Shown here one piece after another: positions 8,902 to 16,976 of a stretch of DNA of 64,000 nt. Below the pieces are notes generated by a model. That model searched no databases. It worked only from the letters and a program-made list of their open reading frames with translations, and was not told the DNA's origin. This stretch comes from Pedobacter nanyangensis (lineage in GTDB: Bacteria; Bacteroidota; Bacteroidia; Sphingobacteriales; Sphingobacteriaceae). Position numbers and translations under genes: made by a program. The stretch covers positions 62,001-126,000 of the forward strand of contig NZ_QMHO01000011.1 of the NCBI RefSeq assembly GCF_003313505.1. The letters are read 5' to 3'. Numbering within the stretch: position 1 is the stretch's first letter; every line of letters starts with the position of its first letter.

Positions 8902-9462
8902 TTAAGGCAGTTTTCCGTTCTCGATATAAGCATCCGCCGAAGGCAGGGTAATGCTATAGGTACTGAAATCCTGAGGGGCCGAAAAACTGGTTCCCCTTAG
9001 TACATTGCCATCTTTGGTGGTTACCGTACCCGCTGGTGAGTTGTACATTTTGGTGTTTTCGTTCCAGGTGAGTTCTTCGGTGGTGAAGGTCATATCATCT
9101 GTTACCACAACCACGTTTTTCCTGAAAATGGTAATTCGTTCTGTTTCTTTGTTGATGGCATAGCCAGAAGTGATACTGCCTTTGGTTTTCATAAAATCAT
9201 CGTAAAAATAAATTTTCACGCCTTTGGGCATCTCACTGTAAATTGCTCCCGCAGATGGAGTTACTTTATCCAAAATGGGAGCGTAGCCCTTGGCTTTTAC
9301 CTTGGCCGAATCACTGTAGATAATCTCCACGCCGTAAGTACGATCTTTGCTAAGCGTAATTTTATTGGCGGCAATGGCCGAAACCTTTTTTAGGTCATCA
9401 CCTTCGCAGGCCAATAACGACAAGCAGATAGCGCCAAGCGAGAGAAGAAAAAACCTGTTCAT
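8902..9462 (-). CDS. lptC: LPS export periplasmic protein LptC
   Basis: LptC anchors the periplasmic LPS bridge to the LptB2FG transporter. The 186-residue product starts with MNRFFLLSLGAICLSLLACEGDD; the lipobox LLAC makes it a lipoprotein, as in other Bacteroidota LptC. The body contains the beta-jellyroll pattern of LptC/LptA, for example GVEIIYSDSAKVKAKGYAP and FTTEELTWNENTKMYNSP, ending near VLRGTSFSAPQDFS. It is 35 nt after the preceding beta-barrel gene in a likely operon coaX, beta-barrel protein, lptC. Confidence 0.9.
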   Translation of the reverse strand: MNRFFLLSLGAICLSLLACEGDDLKKVSAIAANKITLSKDRTYGVEIIYSDSAKVKAKGYAPILDKVTPSAGAIYSEMPKGVKIYFYDDFMKTKGSITSGYAINKETERITIFRKNVVVVTDDMTFTTEELTWNENTKMYNSPAGTVTTKDGNVLRGTSFSAPQDFSTYSITLPSADAYIENGKLP

Positions 9463-9497
9463 GACCTATTAAATGAAATGCTGCAACAGCCGACAGA

Positions 9498-10808
9498 TTA
9501 ATCGAACCTAAATCTTTGGAACCATCTGTCGTTTAGCATAAATCCTAGATGAATGTTCACATAACGCTCCTGGATAAGTCCATTGCTCACTTTACCCCTT
9601 CTTCCAATTTCTGCAGAAACGTTCATTTTATAGAATGATGATCTGGCATAGGCCGCTTGCAGTGGTAGCCCCAAACCGAAAGTTAAAGCCATTTGCTTCA
9701 CATCTTGGTTATTCATTTGGATATAAGTCTTGTCGTAGGAGAAGCCCAAACGGTAATCTACCCTTTTGAAATAGCCGTTAATAGCCGAAATATCGGGCGT
9801 AAATTGCCCCCCAACGGAAAACCCATACGTATCTTTCAGGTTCTGATTCACATTGTCGATGGACATTTCCGACCATTTGCCCATACGATAATCAGCCCCG
9901 ATCAGCCATTTATTTTCTTTGTGCAAGGAAAACCCAAAATTGTGCACCAGCGGTAATTTCAAATTAGTTTTCCCATTTTCAATGGCGTACAGGGTATCCA
10001 AAGCCGACAATTCGTTGCCCTGTGAATCTTTTTGATAAATGGTGATGTACTGGCTTTTTTCTGAATTCAGTTTTGAAGCAGCAGAACCAGAGTAGCCCAA
10101 TACCAACGAGGTTTTATTACCTAGGCGGAAATCATATTGAGCTCCGTAGCTGAAGTTAAAACCAAATACACTGTTTTTCAACTGGTCGCGTGAATTGATG
10201 GCTCCCGCATCATTTACATATTCGGTTGAACGGTTTTGGATCAAGTTACCAAAAAGATATTCGGCATTGGCCCCAATTCTAAAATGGTCACCGAATTGGA
10301 TACCATAGCCGATATAAGCTTTGGATAAACCACCTTCGCCACTGTATAAATAATCTACTGTTTTGGTATTTTCGGTAGTGTTGCCCACGGTCATGCGGTT
10401 GCTGAAATCATATCCCAGTTCTGAGTAAGGTAAAATACCAACACTAAGTGCCGATTTTGATGATACTGGGAAGGCCATCGCCAAATGGCTTAATGAAGCG
10501 TTGAAGCTCTGCTCATTTAAGCTATTGGTTTTTAAGCTGGTAAAACTTCCCGACATGCCAATATCCAAGGTAGTTAAATTAATACCTGCATAGGAGGCTG
10601 GGTTTTGCATGTTGATGTTGCTAATATAGCTTGACTTAAAAACACCTGTAGAAATACCACCCATAGCCCTTTGGTTAGGTAAAACAGAACCTCTAAGGTT
10701 TCCTAAACCAAACTTAGAATATGGCGACTGCACGGTTGATTGCGCATAAGCTCCTAGAGAAACCATTAGCAGGCAAGCAACATACACATGCTTCATTTTT
10801 TTGTTCAT
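9498..10808 (-). CDS. outer-membrane beta-barrel protein, function unknown
   Basis: A 436-residue protein with a signal peptide (MNKKMKHVYVACLLMVSLGAYAQ) followed by SPYSKFGLGNLRGSVLPNQRAMGGISTG and many alternating amphipathic strands, ending in aromatic-rich strands such as HLGFMLNDRWFQRFRFD, as outer-membrane barrels do. The N-terminal part recalls the PorV/FadL-type barrel families, but the family is not certain. The ATG at 10808 is preferred over an in-frame ATG at 10829: it puts the start immediately next to the coaX stop and directly before the signal peptide. Placed between coaX and lptC, a role in envelope maintenance is plausible but not shown. Confidence 0.85.
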   Translation of the reverse strand: MNKKMKHVYVACLLMVSLGAYAQSTVQSPYSKFGLGNLRGSVLPNQRAMGGISTGVFKSSYISNINMQNPASYAGINLTTLDIGMSGSFTSLKTNSLNEQSFNASLSHLAMAFPVSSKSALSVGILPYSELGYDFSNRMTVGNTTENTKTVDYLYSGEGGLSKAYIGYGIQFGDHFRIGANAEYLFGNLIQNRSTEYVNDAGAINSRDQLKNSVFGFNFSYGAQYDFRLGNKTSLVLGYSGSAASKLNSEKSQYITIYQKDSQGNELSALDTLYAIENGKTNLKLPLVHNFGFSLHKENKWLIGADYRMGKWSEMSIDNVNQNLKDTYGFSVGGQFTPDISAINGYFKRVDYRLGFSYDKTYIQMNNQDVKQMALTFGLGLPLQAAYARSSFYKMNVSAEIGRRGKVSNGLIQERYVNIHLGFMLNDRWFQRFRFD

Positions 10809-10809
10809 T

Positions 10810-11550
10810 TTATAATGTGATAACTTCATTCAATCCTTTTAAAACCAAATATGGTTCATGGGTAATCTGGGCGGCAAATATGCTATTTTTTAATTGCTTG
10901 TTCAAAAAAAGCGAATCACCCCCCGTTAAAACCACCTGTAAATTGGGGTTTCTTTTTTGTTCCAGGGCAATAAAGCCCGCTATTTCGTTCACCGCTCCCT
11001 GCAACACCCCTCTTTTGATGGCATTTTGGGTATTGCTCCCTTCGGCAATTATTTCTTGGCTTTTATCCCAAGTAACCAGGGGCAAACGGCCGGTGTAGTG
11101 GTTTAATGCTTTAAACCGCATATTCAATCCCAAGCTTATACTTCCTCCAAAGTATTCATTATTTGCGGTAAGTACATCGTAGGTAATGCAAGTCCCTGCA
11201 TCAATCATCAGGGTGTTTTGGCCGGGGTACAAGCAATGGGCGGCAATTACCTTTGCCCACCTGTCCAGCCCTAAAGTTTGCGGACTTTCATAATAGCTCT
11301 TTATACCGCCAACAATCTGGGTGCTAAATCGCACATACGTTGTGTGCTGTTTTAGCAGTTTTTCCAAATCATCAATCTCATTTCCTACACTCGAAACCGT
11401 TGAACTTACAATCTTATACTCGGCAATTAGTTTTAAGAGATTAGCCTCTTCTATTTTTTCAAGCTGCTCGAAATAGAGGAGTTCTTTTTGCTCAAATATT
11501 GCTAGTTTGCTATAGGTGTTGCCAATATCTATGACTAGATTATTCATCAA
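10810..11550 (-). CDS. coaX: type III pantothenate kinase CoaX
   Basis: CoaX phosphorylates pantothenate with ATP, the first committed step of coenzyme A synthesis. The phosphate-binding loop DIGNTYSKLAIF is at the N-terminus. The pantothenate and metal residues are in GLDRWAKVIAAH and DAGTCITYDVL, and the family loop appears as GGSISLGLNMR, with TGGDSLFL near the end. At 246 residues it is of normal length. It is the first gene of the coaX, beta-barrel, lptC run, with a 1-nt gap to the next start. Confidence 0.95.
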   Translation of the reverse strand: MMNNLVIDIGNTYSKLAIFEQKELLYFEQLEKIEEANLLKLIAEYKIVSSTVSSVGNEIDDLEKLLKQHTTYVRFSTQIVGGIKSYYESPQTLGLDRWAKVIAAHCLYPGQNTLMIDAGTCITYDVLTANNEYFGGSISLGLNMRFKALNHYTGRLPLVTWDKSQEIIAEGSNTQNAIKRGVLQGAVNEIAGFIALEQKRNPNLQVVLTGGDSLFLNKQLKNSIFAAQITHEPYLVLKGLNEVITL

Positions 11551-11799
11551 ATATTTACATTACCAACAACGAGTTAAGAATAGAAAGAAACATTGTCAAC
11601 CGTTTCATGCCACAAATCTAACCATCTTTGGCAAGTTTCGAGGTATCAATTTGTTAAAAAAGGTTAAACCTAATTATTTGCAGATCATTTGTTAACCACG
11701 GCTACGGATTTTCAGGTTTCCCTTTTAAGGCATACATCCGGGATATGCCTTCCAAACTACCCATAAACCCTACTTCATTTTGTGCATTTGTGGCCGTGT
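11551..11799. other. 249-bp intergenic region, no gene seen
   Basis: The region lies between the DUF6427 gene and coaX, both on the minus strand, and is AT-rich in its coaX-proximal half. A TAGATTTG on the minus strand (about 11614-11621) fits a -7 box for coaX, but no partner -33 box was evident. An 8-bp hairpin AAGGCATA/TATGCCTT lies near 11728-11752 without a U-tract. A minus-strand frame running from the DUF6427 3' end to 11702 looks spurious. Confidence 0.4.
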
Positions 11800-12777
11800 T
11801 TAAACGAACAAAAAGTATTGGATACAAGCCACCAGGATTACGAAAAGAGTTTCGTAAAACCACCTTTTTTTTGCGTTGGAAAAATAGTAGGCCAGCAGTA
11901 TCGCTCCTGAAGGTACGCAAAGTAAAAAATGTGCCACGGTAACGCCCCTTTTGGTGTAAAAACTCACAATGCTAACCACAAACATGAAAAACAGCATTTG
12001 AAAAGCTTTACGTGTACTGATAAAGCTCCTGAAAAAATTATCCCGCAGCTGGATTACGGCCATGATCATGATCAGGACTACCGGAATAAGCACCAGATAA
12101 TCGTTGTAATTGATTTGCAGGTTGACCGGGAATTTATTGGTTAGCGGCTGCCAGATGTCAAAAAACCGATCGATGTTATCGTTCCAATAATAAAACACGG
12201 CCACAAACATAAAAATGGTCAGAAAACCGATGATCCCAGAAATCCATTCCCGCCAGTTAAAAGGCCTATATAAAAGCAGGCTGAGCCATAACATGAGCAA
12301 TAGCATAATAAATGGAAAATAGATGAGGGTTCCAATGGCGATGACCATGCCCGAATCAAACATAATGCTCATGGCATTTGTCGTTTTAGCGAGTCTTAAA
12401 AACTTATCGATCACTACAATCATCAGAAAATTACAGATAAGCGCTGGGCTTAGCACTAAAAACTGTAGAAATAAGCTTGTGCCAGAGATGTACATCAAGG
12501 CTGGAAGATAGCTTGGCTTGTTTAAAAGGCCGTGGTTGTTGATGATTCTGTTAAAAATGAGTGCCTGTACCAATACCACCACCGCAGCGAAAAAAACATT
12601 GGCTTCGGGAGAGAGTGCATTGTCCGGAATGTTGATGAAGAGCTTGGTATAAGATTCCAGTATTTCAAAATCAAGCTCGGCAGGTAAATTAAAAAGGATA
12701 GCCAGCCGCATTAAAACGGTATAAGCAACCAACAATAACAGGTTAATGGGGTGTAAGCTTCTAAACTGATTGATCAT
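11800..12777 (-). CDS. DUF6427 family integral membrane protein
   Basis: A 325-residue polytopic inner-membrane protein with about nine or ten hydrophobic segments, for example INLLLLVAYTVLMRLAILF, FLTIFMFVAVFYYW and LVLIPVVLIMIMAVIQL. It matches the Bacteroidota DUF6427 group, whose members are about 310-330 residues and of unknown function. It stands alone between coaX and a glycosyltransferase gene, with its start 29 nt beyond that gene's stop, so it may be the last gene of the run phosphoesterase, glycosyltransferase, DUF6427. Confidence 0.82.
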   Translation of the reverse strand: MINQFRSLHPINLLLLVAYTVLMRLAILFNLPAELDFEILESYTKLFINIPDNALSPEANVFFAAVVVLVQALIFNRIINNHGLLNKPSYLPALMYISGTSLFLQFLVLSPALICNFLMIVVIDKFLRLAKTTNAMSIMFDSGMVIAIGTLIYFPFIMLLLMLWLSLLLYRPFNWREWISGIIGFLTIFMFVAVFYYWNDNIDRFFDIWQPLTNKFPVNLQINYNDYLVLIPVVLIMIMAVIQLRDNFFRSFISTRKAFQMLFFMFVVSIVSFYTKRGVTVAHFLLCVPSGAILLAYYFSNAKKRWFYETLFVILVACIQYFLFV

Positions 12778-12806
12778 GCCAAATTACGAAGGCAAAGTAA
12801 AGAAAT

Positions 12807-13793
12807 TTATCTGGCAAAAGTGTTTACCGCATGGGCAATAATTGCAGCTGTTTCATCGGGGAAATCAAATTGATGCTCCTGCGGATTGGCAACAAACTCT
12901 TGAAGAATAGGCACCCAATGCCGGTTACTGCCCCAAATTACAGGCAACCCGAACTGTTTTAGAGCATAGGCGTTGCACTGCTGCTCGTATTGGAAACGCA
13001 TTGGCGCCACCAATAATTTCTTGCCCAGGTGCAGGGCTTCGGCGGGCCCTTCAAAACCTCCGCCGGTAAAAACACCTGCGCAACTGGCCATGCTTGCGTT
13101 AAATTTTTCGTTGTTAACGGGCTCTACAAACACATTTGCATCATGGTAGGCTATTTTGGCATGTTTGGAGAAAACTTCCCAACGCACCTGTGGGATTTGT
13201 TTCAGCACGTTTACCAAGTCCTTATCGTCGATAGCTGGAAGGTAAACCGTATAATGCCCCAAATTGGACGGTTGCAGCTGCCTAATTTCACTCCTGATGA
13301 CAGGTTTGTAAATAAAATCATCATACCTGTCAAAATGAAAACCAATATGATGCGTAGTTGGTGCGTACCTGCTCAAGATAAGCTTTCCCCAATCAATGGT
13401 TTTGGGACGCGGTACTTTTTTGGACTTAAATGATGCTTGGTGGCTTAATGATACACTTTCAATGCCCTGTAGCTTACAGGCCCATGCAGAAATGGGCTCA
13501 AAATCGTTCAGGATCAGATTGTAGTCACGCAGTGGAATGGCTTTCATGTCTTTTCTGAACTGGAATAGATCCATGTTTTTCCAGGTCTTGTAATGATCTA
13601 CACCGCCTTTTTTCCCAAAAATAAAACTGAAACCATGAAATCGATACTTAATTTCCTGGACCAATTTCACATCCACTTGCGTGCCCGAAATCAACAGATC
13701 TACCTCGCCATGCTGTTGTAAAAGAGGGACAATTTCCCTCGCCCTGCTCACATGCCCATTACCGGTTCCCTGTATCGCGTAAAGTATCCTCAT
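12807..13793 (-). CDS. glycosyltransferase, GT-B MurG-like type
   Basis: A 328-residue GT-B-fold glycosyltransferase. The N-terminus MRILYAIQGTGNGHVSRAREI has the glycine-rich loop and GHxxR of this group (glyco_trans_1_3-like), and the C-terminal nucleotide-sugar site is CAGVFTGGGFEGPAEALHLGKKLL. It has no membrane segment, so it is probably a peripheral cytoplasmic enzyme that glycosylates a lipid acceptor (inference). It follows the LpxH-like phosphoesterase by 29 nt on the same strand, a pair that suggests a glycolipid step, and precedes the DUF6427 membrane protein. Confidence 0.87.
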   Translation of the reverse strand: MRILYAIQGTGNGHVSRAREIVPLLQQHGEVDLLISGTQVDVKLVQEIKYRFHGFSFIFGKKGGVDHYKTWKNMDLFQFRKDMKAIPLRDYNLILNDFEPISAWACKLQGIESVSLSHQASFKSKKVPRPKTIDWGKLILSRYAPTTHHIGFHFDRYDDFIYKPVIRSEIRQLQPSNLGHYTVYLPAIDDKDLVNVLKQIPQVRWEVFSKHAKIAYHDANVFVEPVNNEKFNASMASCAGVFTGGGFEGPAEALHLGKKLLVAPMRFQYEQQCNAYALKQFGLPVIWGSNRHWVPILQEFVANPQEHQFDFPDETAAIIAHAVNTFAR

Positions 13794-13822
13794 TGGCTCC
13801 TAATATCCATATTTTTTAGGCG

Positions 13823-14674
13823 TTAGCCAATTCCGAGTTTAATTTTCTGCAATAAAATATTCACGTCAAGTTTTCCATGTAGGTCATCCCCGTCCGAGAG
13901 TTCGCCCAATTCCACTTCGTCTTTTACAAAGTTTTTGGCTTCGTACCTAAAGATTTCCCATTGTCCGTGGTTGTATTCCAAAGCAGTAAGGTTTTCTACC
14001 CAATCGCCGCTATTCAAATACATCACCTCCCCATCTTGCATAACAATGTTTCTTTTTTCAGGCTGGTGGATATGCCCACAAACTACGTAATGATAACCAT
14101 TTTCAATGGCTAGTTCTGCGGCCGTGTCCTCAAAACTATTGATAAACTTTACGGCATCCTTAAACTTGGCCTTGATTTTTTTAGAGAAGCTCATTTTTTC
14201 CCGCCCCAACAAATTCAAGCCCCAATTCACTACACTGTTCAGTAAAATCAAGCTGTCGTAGCCAATGGCACCAAGTTTAGCCAACCATTTCGAGTGCTGC
14301 ATGGTTACGTCAAAAATATCACCATGAAAAAACCAGGCCTTTTTCCCGTCTATTTCCAAAATAAGCTTGTTTTGTAGGTAAAAGGAGCCCAAACTCATGT
14401 CGGCAAACTTGCGCAACAGCTCGTCATGGTTTCCCGTCAGATAATAAACATCTACACCTTCTACCACAAACTTCATCAGTTTGCGCAAAATTTTCATGTG
14501 GGTTTCAGGCCAGTAGCGCTTGCTGAACTGCCAAATATCGATGATATCGCCGTTTAAAATCAGCGTTTTGGGCCTAATGCTTTTTAGGTACTTCAGCAAT
14601 TCTTTAGCGTGGCAGCCATAGGTACCCAAATGCACATCAGAAATAACCACAATTTCTACATTCCTTTTCTCCAT
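13823..14674 (-). CDS. UDP-2,3-diacylglucosamine diphosphatase-like metallophosphoesterase
   Basis: A 283-residue calcineurin-like phosphoesterase of the LpxH-like group found in Bacteroidota. The metal-binding motifs are all present in order: DVHLG (residues 13-17), GDIIDIW, TGNHDELL, FFHGDIFD and CGHIHQPEK. Family members cleave UDP-2,3-diacylglucosamine in lipid A synthesis; this longer form (LpxH proper is about 240) has not been tested here, so the substrate is inferred. It is the first gene of a likely operon with the GT-B glycosyltransferase. Confidence 0.85.
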   Translation of the reverse strand: MEKRNVEIVVISDVHLGTYGCHAKELLKYLKSIRPKTLILNGDIIDIWQFSKRYWPETHMKILRKLMKFVVEGVDVYYLTGNHDELLRKFADMSLGSFYLQNKLILEIDGKKAWFFHGDIFDVTMQHSKWLAKLGAIGYDSLILLNSVVNWGLNLLGREKMSFSKKIKAKFKDAVKFINSFEDTAAELAIENGYHYVVCGHIHQPEKRNIVMQDGEVMYLNSGDWVENLTALEYNHGQWEIFRYEAKNFVKDEVELGELSDGDDLHGKLDVNILLQKIKLGIG

Positions 14675-14695
14675 AAATTATTTTGGGAACAGTAA

Positions 14696-14788
14696 TTAAT
14701 CTTCATCTTCGCCCACGGTCAATTCGTATGGACTAAAGAAAAACGCCACAAAAACAATTACGCATACCAATAGAAATAGTTCAAGCAT
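14696..14788 (-). CDS. candidate 30-residue single-span membrane peptide
   Basis: A short reading frame starts at an ATG at 14788 and ends with TAA at 14696. Its product opens with MLELFLLVCVIVFVAFFF, a clean 17-residue hydrophobic span, then SPYEL and an acidic tail ending GEDED. A composition of one membrane helix plus acidic tail is unusual for a chance frame. It is on the same strand as, and 22 bp upstream of, the LpxH-like gene, so it could be a leader cistron of that operon. No family is recognised. Confidence 0.4.
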   Translation of the reverse strand: MLELFLLVCVIVFVAFFFSPYELTVGEDED

Positions 14789-14869
14789 CTTTTGAGAATA
14801 TGATCTGATACAAAATTGCAGCACACTGATTAACTGATTGTTAACACACCGTTATGTTTTTTATAGCCA

Positions 14870-14917
14870 AAACCTCATAGGTTTACTATACACTGCACTA
14901 TTAAACCTATGAGGTTT
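14870..14917. repeat. 15-bp inverted repeat, palindromic arms
   Basis: Arms AAACCTCATAGGTTT and AAACCTATGAGGTTT are exact reverse complements, 18 nt apart, and each arm is itself nearly palindromic (AAACCT...AGGTTT). It resembles the element at 48282-48351 in design. Confidence 0.65.
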
Positions 14918-15015
14918 GTTTAAATGGCCTCTAAGTTTCATGTAACAACGTACATACATCAAAATTTTGCCCATGCCAATAGGAATACTTAATATTGAAT
15001 TTCAACCGAACCAAA

Positions 15016-16101
15016 ATGAGTGCATTTGCCCAACAACCGACCTTAACAACCAAAACACATTTCGAAATTTTAGATGGCCTGCGTGGCATTGCCGCTGTTG
15101 GCGTGGTGGTATTCCATTTTATTGAAATGTACACGCCCCATCCTGAAGATTTAATTGCCCATGCTTATCTAGCTGTAGATTTTTTCTTTTGCCTTTCTGG
15201 ATTTGTTGTGGCCTATGCCTATGATGATAGATTGCCGCAAATGGGGTTGAAAACGTTTTTTAAACAAAGGTTAATCAGGTTGCATCCGTTGGTTGTATTG
15301 GGCACCATATTGGGTGTGCTGGCGTTCATTTTTGATCCCTTTGGCAGCCAGTGGGAAACTTATAGTGGCTGGAAAATGTTAGGGCTCTTTTTTGCTTCTG
15401 TATTAATGATCCCTTACCCTATCATTGGCGAAAGGGCCTTTAATAATTTTGGCCTGAATGCTCCGGCTTGGACCCTTTTCTGGGAATACGTAGCCAATAT
15501 TGCCTATGCCTTGGTATTGCAACGCCTTAAAAGAGTTTGGTTATTATTGCTTGCCGTGTTAGCGGCAATTGGCATTTTCTATGTGGCAAATACTGCCGGG
15601 AATATTAGCGGAGGCTGGTCAAAAGATAATTTTTGGCATGGTGGCGCTAGAGTTGCCTTTTCCTTTATAGCAGGCATGTGCATTTTCCGTTATCAGCTGA
15701 TTATCAAAAATAACTTGGGATTCCCGATATTGGCTTTGCTGCTTGCCGCCAGTTTTTTTGTTCCTTTTAGAGATGAATGGAACTGGATTACGGAACCATT
15801 AATTATTGTGCTTTATTTTCCTTTATTGGTAGCTTTGGGAGCAGGAGCCGCATTAAATCCAGCCCAGCAGGGCATTTGCAGGTTTTCTGGACAAATTTCC
15901 TATCCGCTTTACATCACCCATTATTTTGTGCTTTGGTCTTTCGGGAACTACTACGGACAGGTGCAGCCTACCGCACAAACATTGGCCTGGGTTATTCCAT
16001 CGCTCATGGCCATGCAGTTAGTAGTGGCTTACTTAGCCATGAAGTTTTATGATTTGCCGATTAGAAAATGGTTGTCTCCGAAGAATATGCCGAGAAATTA
16101 A
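15016..16101 (+). CDS. acyltransferase 3 (OafA/YrhL-type) membrane protein
   Basis: A 361-residue integral membrane O-acyltransferase. The N-terminal signature FEILDGLRGIAAVGVVVFHF contains the conserved Arg-Gly and the His of acyltransferase 3, and FFFCLSGFVVAYAY and FFKQRLIRLHP follow. About ten membrane segments can be seen, ending in PLYITHYFVLW. Such enzymes transfer acetyl or other acyl groups to surface sugars at the cytoplasmic membrane. The ATG at 15016 is chosen; a TTG at 14995 in frame would add seven residues. The gene is monocistronic and is followed directly by an epimerase remnant. Confidence 0.92.
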   Translation: MSAFAQQPTLTTKTHFEILDGLRGIAAVGVVVFHFIEMYTPHPEDLIAHAYLAVDFFFCLSGFVVAYAYDDRLPQMGLKTFFKQRLIRLHPLVVLGTILGVLAFIFDPFGSQWETYSGWKMLGLFFASVLMIPYPIIGERAFNNFGLNAPAWTLFWEYVANIAYALVLQRLKRVWLLLLAVLAAIGIFYVANTAGNISGGWSKDNFWHGGARVAFSFIAGMCIFRYQLIIKNNLGFPILALLLAASFFVPFRDEWNWITEPLIIVLYFPLLVALGAGAALNPAQQGICRFSGQISYPLYITHYFVLWSFGNYYGQVQPTAQTLAWVIPSLMAMQLVVAYLAMKFYDLPIRKWLSPKNMPRN

Positions 16102-16120
16102 TCAACATCAATCTAGGTAA

Positions 16121-16336
16121 GTCAATAGTGAATGGTTTTGCAAATACGCCAACCGTCAGGTTGCACTTAGCATGGGAATTGTTTTCGGCAGGGCCGATGG
16201 AGCTTTTCCGCGTTTACTCAACTTGGTTAAATTTGGTTTGGGTGTTTATCCGAAAATATTGGAAGATAGCGGTTTTAGATTCCAATATCTAACCGCCGCC
16301 ACTGCTATCAGAGATTTATTGAGCTTACGAATATAA
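16121..16336 (+). pseudogene. remnant of a TIGR01777-type NAD-dependent epimerase
   Basis: This frame is open from just after a TAA at 16118 to a TAA at 16334 and has no plausible start. The first part reads RQVALSMGIVFGRADGAFPR then LLNLVKFGLG, which fits the mid-region of TIGR01777-family sugar-nucleotide epimerases (R-x-x-x-L-R-x-G-I-V-x-G ... G-A-x-P-x-L). It runs straight into YPKILEDSGFRFQY and AIRDLL, which fits the extreme C-terminus (DUF1731) of the same family. The Rossmann N-terminus and about 80 middle residues are missing. The gene was therefore truncated at the 5' side and lost an internal piece in frame. Confidence 0.65.
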
Positions 16337-16341
16337 CAGGT

Positions 16342-16590
16342 TTACTTCACCTCTTCGTAGTCTACGAAGTCTCCTAATTTATCGGCATTGCCTTTTTTCT
16401 TTTCTTTCTGAGGCATGTAATCTATAGAAATGGTTCCTTCTGGACGACGAGGTCTTTGCTGCTGTTGAGCTTGGTTTTGCATATTGCCAAAGGCATTTCT
16501 AATTACAGCAGGAAATATCATTCTTACCAGTAACCTGATTACCCATAAAACAATTATCGCTATTAAAAGAAAATTTAATATATATCCCAT
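16342..16590 (-). CDS. DUF4834 family small membrane protein
   Basis: An 82-residue protein with one N-terminal membrane span (MGYILNFLLIAIIVLWVIRLLV split over residues 1-22), a Gln/Arg-rich middle (NQAQQQQRPRRPEG) and a charged C-terminus DKLGDFVDYEEVK. The pattern is that of the Bacteroidota DUF4834 family, function unknown. The start at 16590 is preferred to one at 16641 because a TATATTTG -7-like box lies at 16607-16614, inside the longer version. It ends six bases after the epimerase remnant on the opposite strand. Confidence 0.82.
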   Translation of the reverse strand: MGYILNFLLIAIIVLWVIRLLVRMIFPAVIRNAFGNMQNQAQQQQRPRRPEGTISIDYMPQKEKKKGNADKLGDFVDYEEVK

Positions 16591-16606
16591 TTTTTTACTC
16601 TTATTA

Positions 16607-16642
16607 CAAATATAGACTTTGCCTACAGTTTTTTGTTTCAAA
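16607..16642 (-). promoter_or_regulatory. candidate promoter of the DUF4834 gene
   Basis: On the minus strand TTTG (16639-16642), a 24-nt spacer and TATATTTG (16607-16614) approach the Bacteroidota TTTG/TAnnTTTG promoter, with a spacer a little longer than usual. The box is 17 bp before the ATG at 16590. Confidence 0.4.
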
Positions 16643-16743
16643 TAACGCTTTTCATTGCAATTTCATTACAATTCGAAGTTAATTGTTTAACTTTTACACG
16701 CTAAAGGACATGTATTATGCTCTTCTTACCATCAAACTTATGA

Positions 16744-16944
16744 TCAGTCTTCGTCTACAATTTCGCAAACTCTGCCTATCTGTCCATCTTCCAAACGCAC
16801 TTTTATCCCCCTCGAATGGAATGCTGCAGAAGTCAATAAATTTTTAACTATCCCGTAAGTCACATTTCCGCTTCTTTGATCTTTTTTAAGAATAATCCCC
16901 ACTTCTAATCCTGGGTAAATATCTTTTCTGTTCTGTCCTTGCAT
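16744..16944 (-). CDS. YwbE family protein
   Basis: A 66-residue protein matching the YwbE (DUF2196) family across most of its length: the N-terminal RKDIYPGLEVGIILKKDQR, then SGNVTYGIVKNLLTSA, and HSRGIKVRLEDGQIGRVCEI. The small beta-rich fold is found in many bacteria and no function is established. No signal peptide. It is 32 nt downstream of the DUF3472 gene on the same strand and could be cotranscribed with it. Confidence 0.9.
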   Translation of the reverse strand: MQGQNRKDIYPGLEVGIILKKDQRSGNVTYGIVKNLLTSAAFHSRGIKVRLEDGQIGRVCEIVDED

Positions 16945-16976
16945 TTCGTGTACAATATTAAACTCACAACCAATTG

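Larger units (their letters stand above)
14675..15015. other. 341-bp divergent intergenic region
   Basis: Between the minus-strand phosphoesterase and the plus-strand acyltransferase. It holds the candidate 30-residue peptide (14696-14788), an AT-rich stretch with GATTAACTGATTGTTAAC, and the inverted repeat at 14870-14917. Nothing else is supported. Confidence 0.5.

Noticed and set aside
11702..11920. 72-codon minus-strand frame overlapping the end of the DUF6427 gene
   Set aside because: Most of it is read in a second frame of a gene with clear membrane segments. The part outside the gene has no family match. A frameshift of the DUF6427 C-terminus was considered, but the protein already has a normal length.
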